The notes: generated by a model from the sequence alone, not told the origin. DNA of 64,000 nt from Aspidapion aeneum (GCA_963576565.1 OY755038.1:202837013-202901012); one strand, 5' to 3'. Shown: positions 1 to 13,092, counted from the first letter of the stretch. A program made the numbers and translations.

Positions 1-109
1 TGAAATAAATTCATCTTGCAGGGAATATTCAGGGACTGCTAGTACGATTTAGTTGCATGTGCATAAAAATGCCATTAAATCATAGTAGTTGTCTCTGAAT
101 ATTGCGTAC

Positions 110-692
110 TATAGTTGATGTTGTATATAAGTGGCACCGCGTTATAGCTATGGTAAACCAAATTTTGCGGCAAAATCTAAGTAAAGAAGCATTAAAAAAT
201 TAGTGTTTCACTTTGTACATGCAGTGTGCCGCTCGGGATTTAATGTTCGAATGATAAAACACTAAGACCTTTTAAAGGAGAGATCAAATAGGTACTTACC
301 TAATAAATAAAGATCCGAAACATAAAAGAGGATCCAAAATTATATTAAAATGTGCGCAAACATTGACTTAGTTGCAAAAACGGTAATTTCTTTTGTGAAA
401 AGCTCCGTCATAATTTGTTTGACATCAACAGTCAAAACAACGAATAGAAAACGTCAAAGCCCGGCTAAATTAATAATATGTTCGTAACAACCAGATAAGA
501 GTATATATGTTCATTTCTAATGAATTTAGAAGAAGACATCCATAAAAAGCAAGTAAAATAGTAAGCTAATGACTAATTAGTGCAGTGCCTCATTATGGGA
601 ATCAATATCAATAAAAAAATTAAATAAAGTGCGTGCCACTGTATGTACCCCTCTACTCCCTTCCCGCCCAAGGTTTTGATGACGCGGTGTCA
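110..692 (-). repeat. Interspersed repeat, copy 1 (GTGGCACCGCG ends)
   Basis: Bounded by gtggcaccgcg at 131-141 and gcggtgtcac at 683-692, an inverted pair. The same sequence recurs in opposite orientation at 39402-39992. The similarity continues about 20 bp past the left GTGGCACCGCG into tatagttgatg, so the true end is outside that motif. No transposase is visible; the open frame at 643-951 overlaps the end and is not a gene. Probably a non-autonomous DNA transposon. Confidence 0.6.
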
Positions 693-1285
693 CTTTAATA
701 CAACATCAAGTATAGACGAATTTATTTCAGCGCCATCCCCTCGATATGTTAAAGCTCTTCGGTGGCACCTCTATATGTGTTATTTACTCAATGACTTAAC
801 TCCGGATCTTTTTTCCAAAACGCCCTTTTTTGACAACAAATGCCTTGCACCATTTGGGACCCCAAATCATTCTTCGTTTTGTTTATACGAACTCACTGAC
901 CGAGGTTTTCATTTTGCTTCAATCGATTCCATAAAACCCTGGATTGAATAACCCCTTTTATTCAATCTACGATAAAACCTACAGTCCATGCAGAGTCGTA
1001 AATAAAGTTGAAAATAAATGGAGAATGGAAAACTTTTTCCATTATTTTAAAATTACAAAATAAGAAGTCTCAGGTGGCTTTAATGCTTGCAAAATAAACA
1101 ACAAGGTCTTTCCATTATCCGTCAGTTTTAGACGTGGCAAGTTGAGAACACTCGAAAAACGGGAATTAAATGTGTCGGAAATTGTTTCGTTCAGAACAAA
1201 CTGCTGAAGTTTGTGTTTGTTTTGTGTAGCGGTTGCAAGCGACTTCTTCTTATATAGTCCGCGAAAAGAGGGAAAGATAATATAC

Positions 1286-1500
1286 AGAGTGTTTCAAATT
1301 AAACCAACCAAAAAAGACATTTTAAGCATATTTTGAAAAGTTGGAATATTATTTTTTTGTTTGAAACTCATAGTCAATGTTTAAGCAGATACAAAATTTC
1401 GGACTTTCATTGTCTTAAGTTATTTTAAACACGACGTTTCGGTTAGTATCTCTTACCGTTTTCAAGTGTAACCTAAACAATCTAGTCTATAGGCTACTAG
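1286..1500. other. Single TE end plus a Penelope-like motif
   Basis: At 1286 the sequence tatacagagtgtttcaaat resembles the CAGGGTGTTTCAAA ends of elements elsewhere in the window (61175). At 1425-1475 the minus strand reads a short stem (ACGGTAAGAGATACTAACCG) followed by GAAACGTCGTG, similar to the GAAACG-type motif near the ends of Penelope-like elements. Only fragments; no coding sequence. Confidence 0.3.
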
Positions 1501-1857
1501 TTATGCTACTTTGTTTGCAGTCAGGTGTAATGGTCAGATCCCTTTTTAATCCTAAGACGCTTGTTTTCTTTAAGGAGTGGTTTCCATATGTTTGGTATGT
1601 TCGTGCTTGGTTAACTGAAAACTCCTTTATTGAAGCATTATAAACGCAGTTTCAATAAACTTTCGTTTTCGCCAATGCGACTCCTTATGCAAAACTTCTT
1701 CGGATCATTGAATCTTGTAATATCCTCTAATTGGGTACTTTTTAGATTTTCATTTATTCTAACCTAAAGTCGCGCATTTCGTTTCACCAACATGTGATTT
1801 ACCATATGCACGGGATTTGGTAAATATATATACCTAGTTTTTTTTTTGCTTTAAAAG

Positions 1858-3140
1858 GCAGTTCCAATTGCTCTACTTCCGGTGATATCAAATGTAATGG
1901 AAAGAGTTGTGAACAATCACCTAACCAAGTACTTGGAAAAGTACAAAATTATCAATGACAAGCAATACGGATTTCGAAAATATAGGTCAACTGGCGATTT
2001 ACTTACATACGTCACTCACTTGTGTCAAAAAGCGATTGAGTTGCGGGGTGAAAGAAGAACAATTGCCTTAGATATATCTAAAGCATTCGATAAAGTCTGG
2101 CATGAAAATCTGCTCAACAAGCTCAAAGCAATGAGATTTTCGCCGAAACTTTGCACTTGTTTTGAAAGTTACCTTAAGGATAGATCCATTTAAGTTGCAT
2201 TGGATGGCCAGAATTCCAACTCTTACCAAATAAATGCTGGTATGCCACAGGGAGCAATCCTCTCGTCAACACTTTTTCTGATTTACATAAATGACCTCAT
2301 AGATAAAACAGTAAATCCACTTTATTGCTTTGCAATGTAGTCTCTTCACTCATACCACCCACATGTCTCTCCGCACGTGAATTCCATCATCTTAGACTAA
2401 CTCAAATATCGCAGATTAATAACGACCTGAAGATAATAAGAGGACTGGGGCAGCAAAAACCTTGTACAGTTCAACGCAAAGAAAACCCAAGTGCTGTGAT
2501 ATTGCAGAGCCAGTTGAACATCTTAGGAGTCACTGCAGAGCCCAACATGTCTTGGCACAGTCACGTGGCAGATATAGCTAAAAGGGCGTCCCAAAAGCTT
2601 GGGGTGCTATTTCGTATCAGGTATCTGTATACACCAAGCCAACTGCTGACACTCTACAAAGCCCAGATTCGACCAACTATGGAGTACTGCTCACATATAT
2701 GGAGTGCGGCACCCAAACATACCTTAATGCTTTTGAACACGGTGCAAAAACGATCCAGCTGATCAATGACCCCGCACTTACCCGTAGCTTGGATAGTCTC
2801 GAACATCGAAGAACTGTGGGCGATCTATCTCTCTCCTACAATAATCACGGAAAATGCTGTGAAGAGTTGGCACGTATGATCCCCCCGGAAGTAGCACCTA
2901 CTAGACGAACACGTCAAACCGACGGACACCATCAATTTACCGTCAAAATAGAGGCACCAAGAACCTCATTATATCAGAATTCATATCTCTGGAGAACAGC
3001 ATCGCTGTGGAATAAACTCCCTGCGACAGTTTTCCCTGCAGGTTACAACCTGAACCGTTTCAAAACCAACATACATCAACATTTCCGCGCACTTGCCGCT
3101 TCTCGAGCGTGATAGAGTGCGCATAACAGTAAAAAAAAAT
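1858..3140 (+). pseudogene. 5'-truncated, internally deleted non-LTR retrotransposon (CR1/Jockey-like)
   Basis: Starts abruptly inside reverse transcriptase at VPIALLPVISNVMERVVNNH. Visible motifs: [26 protein letters not shown] (motif A Asp) and GMPQGAILSSTLFLIYINDL (motif B), with a stop codon at 2191-2193 just after SYLKDRSI. The YADD motif is gone: a deletion joins INDLIDKTVNPLY to the thumb. The C-terminal part follows in two frames (2325-2762, 2699-3112): YTPSQLLTLYKAQIRPTMEY and LNKLPATVF-like WNKLPATVFPAGYNLNRFK, with a shift near 2750. It ends at TGA 3110-3112 with a short A run near 3131. Dead copy. Confidence 0.85.
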
Positions 3141-4087
3141 TTGCGTAGAATCAATTTTGTTTAGAATTTACACATCAGCCAGAAAACTATAATAAAATTA
3201 TTATTTTTCCTAATTCTATCTATCTTAAAGGACGTTAAAAATCCTACAAATTTGCTAAAGTAAAACAAATAGGCATTCTGGTTTTGCTTCCTTTTGAAGG
3301 TTCTTAAGTTTCAAGGTAATTTAACACGATCACGAATTACCGACATAACTTTATTAACATGACTGTTTTAACTAAAATGGACATTATAAAACCTAAGAAA
3401 CTACCCCTTAGTTTTCACCCTGTAGAAGTGTTTTTTTGAGACGATAAAGATAAGCGATACACCGAATTAAAGCTCCAATCCTGTACTTTTAAATACTCCT
3501 AAGTTTTATCAGAATCCAATTCTAAAAGGTGTTTTTTGCCGAAATCAAAAAAAATATATCATCACGATTTTAGACCTAATTTGGGGGCTGCTGACCACCA
3601 TACTATGGGGATTAGATGGTTAAATTATGTTCGAAAATGCTGAAAAATAGTGGAATAAAAAAATCTAAGTGAAACTAAGCCGAGTTTTCATTTTTTAAAA
3701 AGACGCCACTTCCTACCCCCTTGGTGGGGGTGCAGGGTGGTTCTGCACCATATGCGAGATCTCCTCCATAGAAATTCATATTCTACGGTTTTTTCTGAAC
3801 ATTTTGATGTATCACACAATATTGTCACAAATAGGCAAGCAACAAATCATTTCAGAACTGACTAACGAGGACTGTAAATAAATGAGTCAAAAAGTAAATA
3901 CATTAAACTTCTCAAAAAATACGAAAGATATTGTTACGGGTTCACTACCACAAATAAAACAAGCAAATGTCAAAAACGATATATCAATTTATTTCGACAA
4001 CTTAATGTACAAAATCGTCACTAAAATTCAATATTGAAATCGGGTTATTAGCTCGTTATCTCTGATTGAGTCTCGTTGCGCGATGTT
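3141..4087. other. No recognised gene or repeat
   Basis: AT-rich sequence without a supportable coding region. A short GC-rich palindrome (ccccttggtggggg) lies near 3716-3732. No splice-flanked conserved peptide was seen. Confidence 0.5.
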
Positions 4088-4477
4088 CAGAGTTGTCAGG
4101 TACTTTAACTACAATACTTGAAATTGTACTTTAAGTACTTCAAGTACTGTACTTGGAGTAATTGTACTTGTTACTTGAAGTACTTCAAGTACATTAAAAG
4201 TTCTTTAAGTAATACTTCGATAGTACGGTAATGCAGGTATCATTTGCGTCTCGATTTTTAGGGATCCACCTACTACTACCGAGCAGCAGACGTAATTTCT
4301 ACATTTGATGGAGGTTGGTTTAAAGGACCTGAAAAATTGTCAACCAAAATTCAAAATCAAGTACTTTTATAATGTACTTGGTAATTGAAGTTCATTTAAA
4401 AAGAAAATGTACTTAGTACTTCAAGTACTTTTACAAATCTTAATGTACTTGTACTTGAAGTACTTGTGACATCTCTG
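4088..4477. mobile_element. hAT-like MITE rich in AAGTACTT
   Basis: Ends are CAGAGTTGTCA on the left and TGACATCTCTG on the right (imperfect inverted repeats), flanked by gcgatgtt (4080-4087) and gcgatgtc (4478-4485), a near-perfect 8-bp duplication. The interior is a dense series of ACTTGAAGTACTT and TACTTCAAGTAC palindromes. No coding capacity. The 8-bp duplication points to the hAT superfamily. Confidence 0.75.
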
Positions 4478-5185
4478 GCGATGTCCGGCCTCTTCGATCT
4501 TTCGCGAACAATCTATCCTTTTTCGATACTAGAAGGTTCGCGTCCAAGTACGAGTGTGAGTCATAGATAACGCAACTAAAACCTAGACTAATAATACAAG
4601 CATAAGATAAGTTAACTAATAATAATACTACACTAAACCTAAATAAATTTTAACTATAAAATTTAAATAACCTAAATTTGTAACAATATGCTCATAATTT
4701 TCAGGTACTTGGTTATGGTTTTGAGCAGGAAAAGGTTGCATACTTGGGAGCAAACATAAACAAAGAAAACAAATAGAGGAAATGAACTCCAGGGAATAAT
4801 CCACGGAAACAAAGTCTTTGACGCTTAACAAAAACTGCTTACGTCAAAGACCAGGGGTTTTAATGCCACTTGAAGAAGAAGAAAATGGAGTGAAAGCCGA
4901 GTAAAACTGGGTTGAAAACCTACTTACTCAATTCGCGAAAAAGCGAAAAAATATTTAATTAAAAATTTACGGCTATTTAAAGCGGCACGAACTTAATCCT
5001 TTTAAAACCATTAACAATGATAAATTGCTATTTTTCGTTTCGTCGGTTTGGTTTACTGAATTACCCAGGAACAATGATTACTATCGCTTAAAAATATTCC
5101 ACCCAAGTATTAATAAAATACAAAGGTCATTGTAATTTAAAATTAGACTACACTACGAAAATTATAACTGTCATCAAACCTAGTA

Positions 5186-5594
5186 TAGTCTAAATTATAC
5201 GCATTTGCAATGACGTCACCAGGTGAGAAAAAAACGTATGGCGTAGATATTTTTTATATTTACTATCGTTGTTGGGCTCAATTTTGTTGCATCTGGGGCT
5301 TCACAAATAGAGCCAATATATTTAAAATTATCAGCTGCGATTGTTCATTATACCTATTATATTTGTATCTCGGCATTTTACAACTTTTTAAAATAATTTC
5401 CGACAAGTTGACAAACTCATGTTTTTGATTAATAGTGACGGGTACTTCACATAACCAATTACCTTACCTATTTAAAAAATGAATTAATCATAGACACTAC
5501 TTTTTTTAAAAAGTTTATTGTCACCGCTGTTTATAATATACTAAACAAAGATAAACAAAAATGACGTCATTACAAATGCCTATAATTTGGACTA
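5186..5594. mobile_element. TA-flanked MITE, copy 1 (TAGTCYAA ends)
   Basis: Inverted ends TAGTCTAAATTATACGCATT and the complement of the right end near 5560-5594, both running into AATGACGTCA; flanked by TA (5184-5185, 5595-5596). A second, shorter copy in the opposite orientation is at 56409-56637 in another intron-like region. The TA duplication suggests a Tc1/mariner-type non-autonomous element. Open frames in it are chance. Confidence 0.8.
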
Positions 5595-8582
5595 TATTAA
5601 GGCGATTGTCCTTTTCAGGGCTGCCTTGATGTTTAAAGAGTACCAATTTAAGTTTTTAAAACATTTAAATGCATATATCTCCAAAACTAAACGAAAGAAT
5701 CCCAACATGTATATTTTTGAAATCAGAAAGAAGAGATCTATAAAATTCTTAAATAATATACAGGGTGTTCCATTTAAAACAACCATCGACCTTTTTTTTT
5801 CAAATTTTGACATTTAGAATTTCTTTTTGACATAAATATTCTTAAACTTCTATATACGAAAAAAACCCTGTACTTTATGAAATTGTATTGGATCGTATGG
5901 AGACACCGCTCTCCACACAGAAAAAAGATTCTTGATTCAATGCATTACATATTTGAACATTAGTAATATGGTAATTATGGTCTTTAATACAATGATTTAT
6001 GTTTTGTATACATAAATTTATGTTTAATTACAAAACTCTTACATTAAATGAAAACTAATCTTCACGATCATTAATTTGATGCACTTTTTATCAATATTAT
6101 ACTTACCTTTTTTCGTTTTGAGCAATTTCTGATTTCTAACGTTCATTCTTTTTTGGTGACTATATTATATTTTTCGATAGATTCAATTTCAATCATCCTG
6201 ATTGAAAGCCATATAACAAGACAGAAAACATCATTATAAGCGAAAGGAAATACCTGAATTTGAAACGTAACCAAGGACAACTTTGTCATTATTATACATA
6301 TATTTTCTATTGATCCCTTATCCCCTTTCTCTTAAGCAAATATATGGAATAAAGAAGTTTTTACAATGCTTCAAATTATACAAACATTTACGCGTCGCGT
6401 CGGTCAATAAAATTAAGTTGTGAACATTGAGTTGTATAAGGCCCTGAAAGGGGTTGCAAATTATATCTCTAAATAGGGCAATTATTGAGATAATAATAAT
6501 TTTTTGCAGAAATTATATTAGCATTAAATTTATTCAACCATTCTGAACTTGATCCTTCTCCCGCGTTCTTAGACCACTTTTATCTGGTGCGCTGCTATCT
6601 TTGACTGGGAGTTAGCAGTACAGTATAACTCGGGAAGTATAAAAGACGAAAACTGTAAACGCTCTTGACAAAGAGATACGACACCAGCGTAAGCTAGAAA
6701 TACCCCGACCTCGAAATGCGTTACAAGTCAAAATTACACTGTGTGTTCTTTAAAATTTAAAATAAATTGCCCAATTTGTTTCCAATTACAAAATCTAAGT
6801 TATTTTGATGTTGGTGGCGCAAGGATAGATTAGCCAAATACAACTTTTATAAAAATACAAAAATCCTGAAAATAAATCTAAAAACAAGTCGTTGGTTGCC
6901 ATAAATTTTATTCTTTCTTATCTTAGCCTTGCATGTAATTAATGCTTGTGGATGTAGAAAATAATATTTAATTAATAAATTATAAAAATTATGATTTTTT
7001 TTCGACGCCTATGTCTAAACTCTAAAGGATGTTTTTTTTTTAATATATGGTCTAAATGTAAGTAAAGAAAAGTCACATGCTTTCGCGTCAAAGTAAGCCG
7101 GGCGAACAAAATGGAATCGCTAGAGACGCGGTTCTAAATTTTAAGTTGATTATTCTGTATGTGAAGCACGAAGCCTACCATTTTCATTTTTGGTACTGTG
7201 GTGCTTTGACAGATCTTTATCGACAGGTGTTATGTGGATCAAAAAATGTAGGTCCCTTAAAAAACCGTTGTTTTCTCGGCTGATATTTTCGTTATGGACT
7301 CCGAGTATAAAACGAATGACAGATCAGAAGAGTTTTCCCCCCTGGGAGGGTAGCGGCTCCCCTGGCTCTAAAAACCTTTTGAAAACGTAACACAACAATG
7401 GTTTCCGGCATTTTTTTTTATATAGCGTAATATTTACTAGAAAATGTTATATAAAATATTTATAATACAATGTAATACACCAAACAGAAAATATAGGGGA
7501 TAGGGGGGCAATATGGGGTACTTAATTTTATAGGCTTATTTCTCCTATTAAATGATCACCATTGCGTTCGTCATTTGGAATTAGGTTGGCTAGATAGGTT
7601 ATCTTTATATAATGGAGCATTGCTTCCCTTAAGAAATCAGACATAATAAAACTAAATTGTTACTAGTTCACTATTAAAATTTGACGTAATTAGTGCCAGT
7701 CCTGTAGGAGTGGTAAGACTGTAGCAGAAGAAAATTTTGCTACCTACCTGTGTACTAGAAAAACGGTATCTTATGTTATATACTATTTGTATATAATAGA
7801 AGGGCGTATAAGAAAACACAACCTGTAAGCAGTTGTCTTTGTCGGACGCGTAGATCACGAATTAGAATTAATTAACTGTCGGTCTTGATTTGTCCCGAGA
7901 GTCGCTTTGCGCTTTACGCGGCAGATACAATTGCTTCTCTCGTTATGTAAAACATAGTGGGGGTTCAATACATGCAAGCCCAATGCGAGAATTTAGTTCG
8001 CGCCCTATTGCCTTGAAATAAGCAGTGTGTTCGATTACGTACCTAATGGCGTGCCAGCAAGAGGCTTCGGTTTCGGTAAAGGATATTGCAACGGGCGTTA
8101 AAACTATACCGGTGTATGATTGTATAGTGTGTTTTTTAATTAACAAAAGGTTTTCTTTCCAAAGTTTTATTGAAAAGACAAATATAATAAATAGAGTTTT
8201 TTGTTGGCCTTGTTTACTTTTTGCTAATGAAATTGATGTCTGGAATCATAGCGGTTTTAGCGATTTAAATAATTTATAAGGTATGTGAACATTTTCTCCG
8301 AGTGGTCACAATACCCCACCCTCCCCTATTGTACTTTGATTTCGACAATGGTCGGTACGACTGTTAATTTTTCGGTTAACGATAATTTCTAGAGGCCTTT
8401 AAAACAACAGTTGTGTTATGCTTTGTAGTCAAATAAGTTTAAAATTTTCTTTGTCCCAAATTTCACAACACGCCCCTGATTCTCCATTAAATTGTTTATC
8501 AAATTTGTCATTTTTGCGTATCTCTTACCCAACGCCCATAAAAGAGTAAGTAAATCATACAAATCCTAGGTGATTATTAAGC
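5595..8582. other. Gene-free stretch, mostly unassigned
   Basis: A possible small element starts at tatacagggtgttcc (5757-5771) and ends at aaccctgta (about 5866-5874). The rest is AT-rich with short chance ORFs. 6600-6770 is more GC-rich and contains a cgacctcgaaatgcgtt string that could be a retroelement end; not assignable. Confidence 0.4.
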
Positions 8583-10745
8583 AGCTCACACTACTACTAT
8601 ACTGCCGTCCTTAATAAGACCCACCTAACTACGTTTTCACTTATTTAGAGAAAAGCGAGTTTAAAGTTTAAATGCTTGCCAAGAGTGACATAGTAATATA
8701 TTTTTTTTGTTGGTAAATGTTTATGGGTTTCTAGTAGCAATATCTCAGTAGTAAAACAAAAAAAAAGTTACAAAATATTACTAAAGCCATTTTCGGTCCT
8801 AACTCATTTTTGATTTTTTTGCAGATAGATCGGTCTTACTTAGGATGGCAGTATACTATAGTAGTGTGAGCTATGGTGATCCTAATTTTTTCAAATAAAA
8901 AATTGCTCCGATTTCAAAATACTCTGCCAATCTATGGGCACCTAAGCTCACACTAGGTAGTATAGTTATAGTGTACGTGTGAGCTAATATAACTAAAAAC
9001 TGAAATATATTTTATTGAACTCCAGACTCAATTCCATTTCGTTTGATACCACACAAGCCATGTTTTGACTTAAATTTTAATTTTTCAAATCTACGCCCAC
9101 CTTTTTTTTAACTAAAATGTATTTTTTTAAACTCCAGACTCAATTGCATTTCGTTTGATATCACACACGCCATATTTCCACATAAACACTAATTTTAGCT
9201 CACACATATACTATACTATAGTAGTGTGAGCTATGATGATCCTAATTTTTTCGAGAAAAAAAAAGTTGCTCCGATTTCAAAAATTTTTATATATCTTTGC
9301 GTTTCAGATGATTTTGAAACTTTTTTGTTGCGCCGTCTGTCTGTCTGTCTGTCTGTATGTCTGTCTGTCTGTGTGTCTGTATGTCTGTCTGTAACGACCA
9401 ACGCGCATAACTCAAAAACCGCTTGGCCGATTTTAATGAAATTTGGTATCTAGGCTGGGTCTTGGGTCGAGATGGTCCCATTTAAAAATGAACAAAATCC
9501 ACCGAACACAAACCAAATAAAAGGGTGGGGGTAGATTAAAAAAATTAAAGTTTATGTGAAAATATGGCGTGTGTGATATCAAACGAAAGGTAATTGAGTC
9601 TGCAGTTAAACAAAATACATTTTAATTTATTTAAAATAAAAGGGTGGGGGTATATTTTAAAAATTAGAGTTTAAGTGAAAATATGGCGTATGTTATATCA
9701 AATGAAAGGTAATTGAGTCCGGAGTTTAACAAAATACATTTTAGTTTTTGTTAAGGGTGGGGGTAGATTTCAAAAATTTGAGTTTAAGTCAAAACATGGC
9801 TTGTGTGATATCAAACAAAAGGTAATTTAGTCTGGAGTTGAATAAAATATGTTTCAGTTTTTAGTTATATTAGGTCACACGTACACTATAACTATAGTAC
9901 CTAGTGTGAGCTTAGGGGCCCATATATTGGCAGAGTATTTAATTTACCCCCACCCTTTTTTTAAAAAGTAAAATGTATTTTATTTAACTCCAGATGCAAT
10001 TACCTTTCGTTTGATATCACACACGCCATATTTTTACATAAACTCTAATTTTTGAAATACACCCCCACCCTTTTATTTGGCTTGTGTTCGGTGGATTTTG
10101 TTCATTTTTAAATGGGACCATCTCGACCCAAAACCCAGCGTAGGTACCAAATTTCATTAAAATCGGGCAAGCGGTTTTTGAGTTATGCGCGTTGGTCGTT
10201 ACAGACAGACATACAGACAGACAGACAGACAGACAGACGGCGCAACAAAAAAGTTTCAAAATCATCTGAATCGCAAAGATATATAAAAATTTTTGAAATC
10301 GGAGCAACTTTTTTTTTCTCGAAAAAATCACCATAGCTCACACTAGTATAGTATAGTAGTAGTGTGAGCTAAAAATTTATATATCTTTGCGTTTCAGATG
10401 ATTTTGAAGCTTTTTTGTCGCGCCGTCTGTCTGTCTGTAACGACCAACGCGCATAACTCAAAAACCGCTTGCTCGATTTGAATGAAATTTGGTACCTAAG
10501 CTGGGTCTTGGGTCGTGATGATCCCATTTAAAAATGAACAAAATCCATCAAACGCAAACCAAATATAAGGGTGGGGGTAGATTTCAAAAATTGGAGTTTA
10601 TGTGAAAATATGGCGTGTGTAATATCAAACGAAAGGTAATTGAATCTGGAGTTGAACAAAATATATTTCAGTTTTAAGTTATATTACCTCACACGTACAC
10701 TATAACTATAGTATCTAGTGTGAGCTTAGGTGCCCATATATTGGC
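8583..10745. mobile_element. Cluster of Helentron/DINE-1-like non-autonomous elements
   Basis: At least three overlapping or nested copies in both orientations. Shared blocks: hairpin ends of the form agctcacac...gtgtgagct, a GTCT (or CAGA) microsatellite (9338-9391; 10202-10240; short at 10426-10438), the block acgaccaacgcgcataactcaaaaaccgc, several copies of tatggcgtgtgtgatatcaaacgaaagg, and an outer end reading tctgccaatatatggg. The first 290 bp (8583-8873) is a separate unit bounded by agctcacactactactatac and its complement. The stem-loop ends plus GTCY microsatellite are like DINE-1/HINE elements; classification is inferred. Same family at 24405-24760 and 61771-62486. Confidence 0.65.
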
Positions 10746-12059
10746 AGAGTATTTTTAATGGCGGCTTTATTTTTGCATTGGTTAATTTCGGTGCGGTTTA
10801 AATAATAAAATAAAACGTTTTTCTACCCATTTTTATTAATTATTATTAAACTGCAGTTTTCTGCATTTACTGTGGGCTAACAAATATCTGTCAACAGCAA
10901 CCAAATCCACATTTTTGCATTTTCAGCACTAGGGCCGGAAAAGGTAATGAATTTTTGAGCCGAGCTTTATAATTGAACGGCCGTTTTTAAACAAAATGAA
11001 ACCTGGCGAGTTTTTGTTTGTTTTAATTTAACCTTGCTTTGTTGGCGTTCGTTGTTTTAATTAAGAATATTTTTATGCCATTTTTTCCGAAGGGATTTTT
11101 TGCAAAATTAAAAATTAGGCATAAACGTGTTTGGTGTTGTTAAATTTATTACCGGTAAAATTAGGTAGGCGCAGCTTTTTTATTAAAAAACATCAAACGT
11201 TTGAAAAATGCCAAAAAAGATAAATCTGAATATATATATAGTTGGGTATCAAAATCGGGTAGATTTTGTAAAAAGTTTAGATAAGTAACGTGCAGAACTA
11301 AATAATTAATTTTATGTCTGAAAGGGGGGTGCGGGCCCCTTTGCCTCCCTGTCTTAGATCCACCACTGAGTATGGGTACCTACAGACGGTTTTACCACGG
11401 ATAACCTAGGTGATCCGTGGTTTTACCATTCCTAGACAGTTCGAAATAGCCTTTTTTGACGTCGAAGGTCCGGTTCTTTGTCGTTTGGTGTGCAAGGCCA
11501 TGAAAATCGAGACAGAGGGAGAGAGAGAGAGACGTTTGCTGAATAGGAGAAGATGGGGGGAATATATTTTGTCTGAAGGACAACTTAATTTGCAGTTTTA
11601 ATATTTAGGTTTGTGTATATATGTCTGTAAGTATTTCAATGAATTGTTTTTAAATTTTGCTTTTCATAAACTAGTAGTTCAGAATGGAAATGTTTCTTAT
11701 TACCCCTTTGTTGTGACTATCTTGGGGTAATAAGAAACATCGTAATGAGAGAATAACGAATATAATCTTTTTTGTTGCATATTGATTTGAGTAGCAAATT
11801 GTCATTAAATTTAAAATGATGTAAGGCTTTAGAAATAGCTTTAGTTGCGGAAATATTAAATGGCATCTAACGGAAATAGTCCACAGTACACCGGTCTATT
11901 TGTTAAGTGCTGACTAACGAGCTGATTTTTCGTACATATCTTTTATTTTGCCGCCGAGAAATGTTTGCGGCATTTTTGGTAAAACCGATTGTACCTAATT
12001 TGAGTACATTCCTACAGGTTAAACCAAGCACCTATTTTTATTACAAGCTTTTATTTAAC
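10746..12059. other. Gene-free stretch; short hairpin and one hAT-like end
   Basis: 11351-11367 (tagatccaccactgag) looks like the right end of a CAGTGG-type hAT MITE, but no matching left end was found. 11394-11427 is a palindrome (accacggat...atccgtggt). Otherwise AT-rich with no supportable gene. Confidence 0.4.
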
Positions 12060-12099
12060 TTCACATGTTCTGTCTAACTAACTAACTATCAAATCTTGT

Positions 12100-12490
12100 A
12101 AAGCGTTTTTGACACACTTCCCATTATCCGATCTGGATGAAATTCGGTACACACATAGTGGTCCCATGACAATACAACATTAAGAAAAATATCCTCCCAC
12201 TCCTACCCCCACCTCCTTTCATAGAAAATGCATTTTGGACACCCTTCCCATTATCCGATTTGGATAAAATTTGGTATACATATAGTGGTCCGATGACAAT
12301 ACAACAATAATGAAAAAATGTCCTACCACCCCTACCCCCTTCCATATAAAATGCGTTTTTGACACACTTCACTTCAAATGACTTTTATAAAATTTGGTAT
12401 ATGCATAAAGGTCCGATGACAATACAGCCCAAACAAAAAATATATTTCTACCTCTACCCCCACCCTCTCCTTCCCCCAATAGAAAAATGA
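12100..12490. repeat. Degenerate tandem repeat, about 122-125 bp x 3
   Basis: Three units start at gcgtttttgacacacttcc (about 12103), gcattttggacaccc (12229) and gcgtttttgacacac (12353). Each continues through a gatgaaatt(c/t)ggta block, tggtccnatgacaata and a C-rich stretch (cctacccccacc). Open frames on the minus strand merely reflect the repeat. Confidence 0.75.
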
Positions 12491-12607
12491 GTTTCCAAAC
12501 AACTCACGATCAGCGATTTCATTATAATCTAGAATAAACTCTTCTGTTCTGTTATTGAACAAATATTTTCATTTAATAGAGTAGATAGCTGAGACTAAAA
12601 AGTAGAA

Positions 12608-13092
12608 AATAAATTGTTAAAAAAATTTTTTTAAGTCACAAGCTTTTATAAATTGCTCTAAAAATTAAAAAAAATTTCTAACATTCTAATATTATCATAA
12701 TAATAAAAGCGATGGCCGCAAATCAAAGCATAAGTTAATCTAAAGTTGTGATCTAAAGACTTAAAGAATATTCAACATAACAGGTCATCAAAGATATGTT
12801 TGATGTGCCGCAATGTTATGCCATTGCCATACCTATGTCAGAGAAATGCTGGGGTATCTTAGGTCGGGTTGGGTGGGTTTGATACCTCTGCATTTTTCGG
12901 CTAGATTGATTCTTGCAAATAGTGATATTTAATTGATACGGATATCTTATCGTGCTAACATCGTCAAGATTTCCATCAGTCGGCCATCGCTTTTATTATG
13001 ATGATAATATTAGCATGTTAGAAAATTATTTTTTAATTTTTAGTGCATTTTATAAAAGTTTGTGACTTAAATTTTTTTTTTAACAATTTATT
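12608..13092. mobile_element. Foldback MITE
   Basis: The left arm (aataaattgttaaaaaaa, caagcttttataaa, attctaatattatcataat, aaaagcgatggcc) is matched by its complement at the right (ggccatcgcttttattatg through ttaacaatttatt). Arms are about 115 bp with a 250-bp centre. No coding capacity; target duplication not resolved. Confidence 0.7.

Noticed and set aside
643..951. 102-residue open frame with a Met start
   Set aside because: It overlaps the end of an interspersed repeat, has no conserved motif and is not continued by splice sites.
9226..10336. Open frames with VCLSVCLSV or TDIQTDRQ repeats
   Set aside because: They are translations of the GTCT/CAGA microsatellite in Helentron-like repeats, found on both strands.
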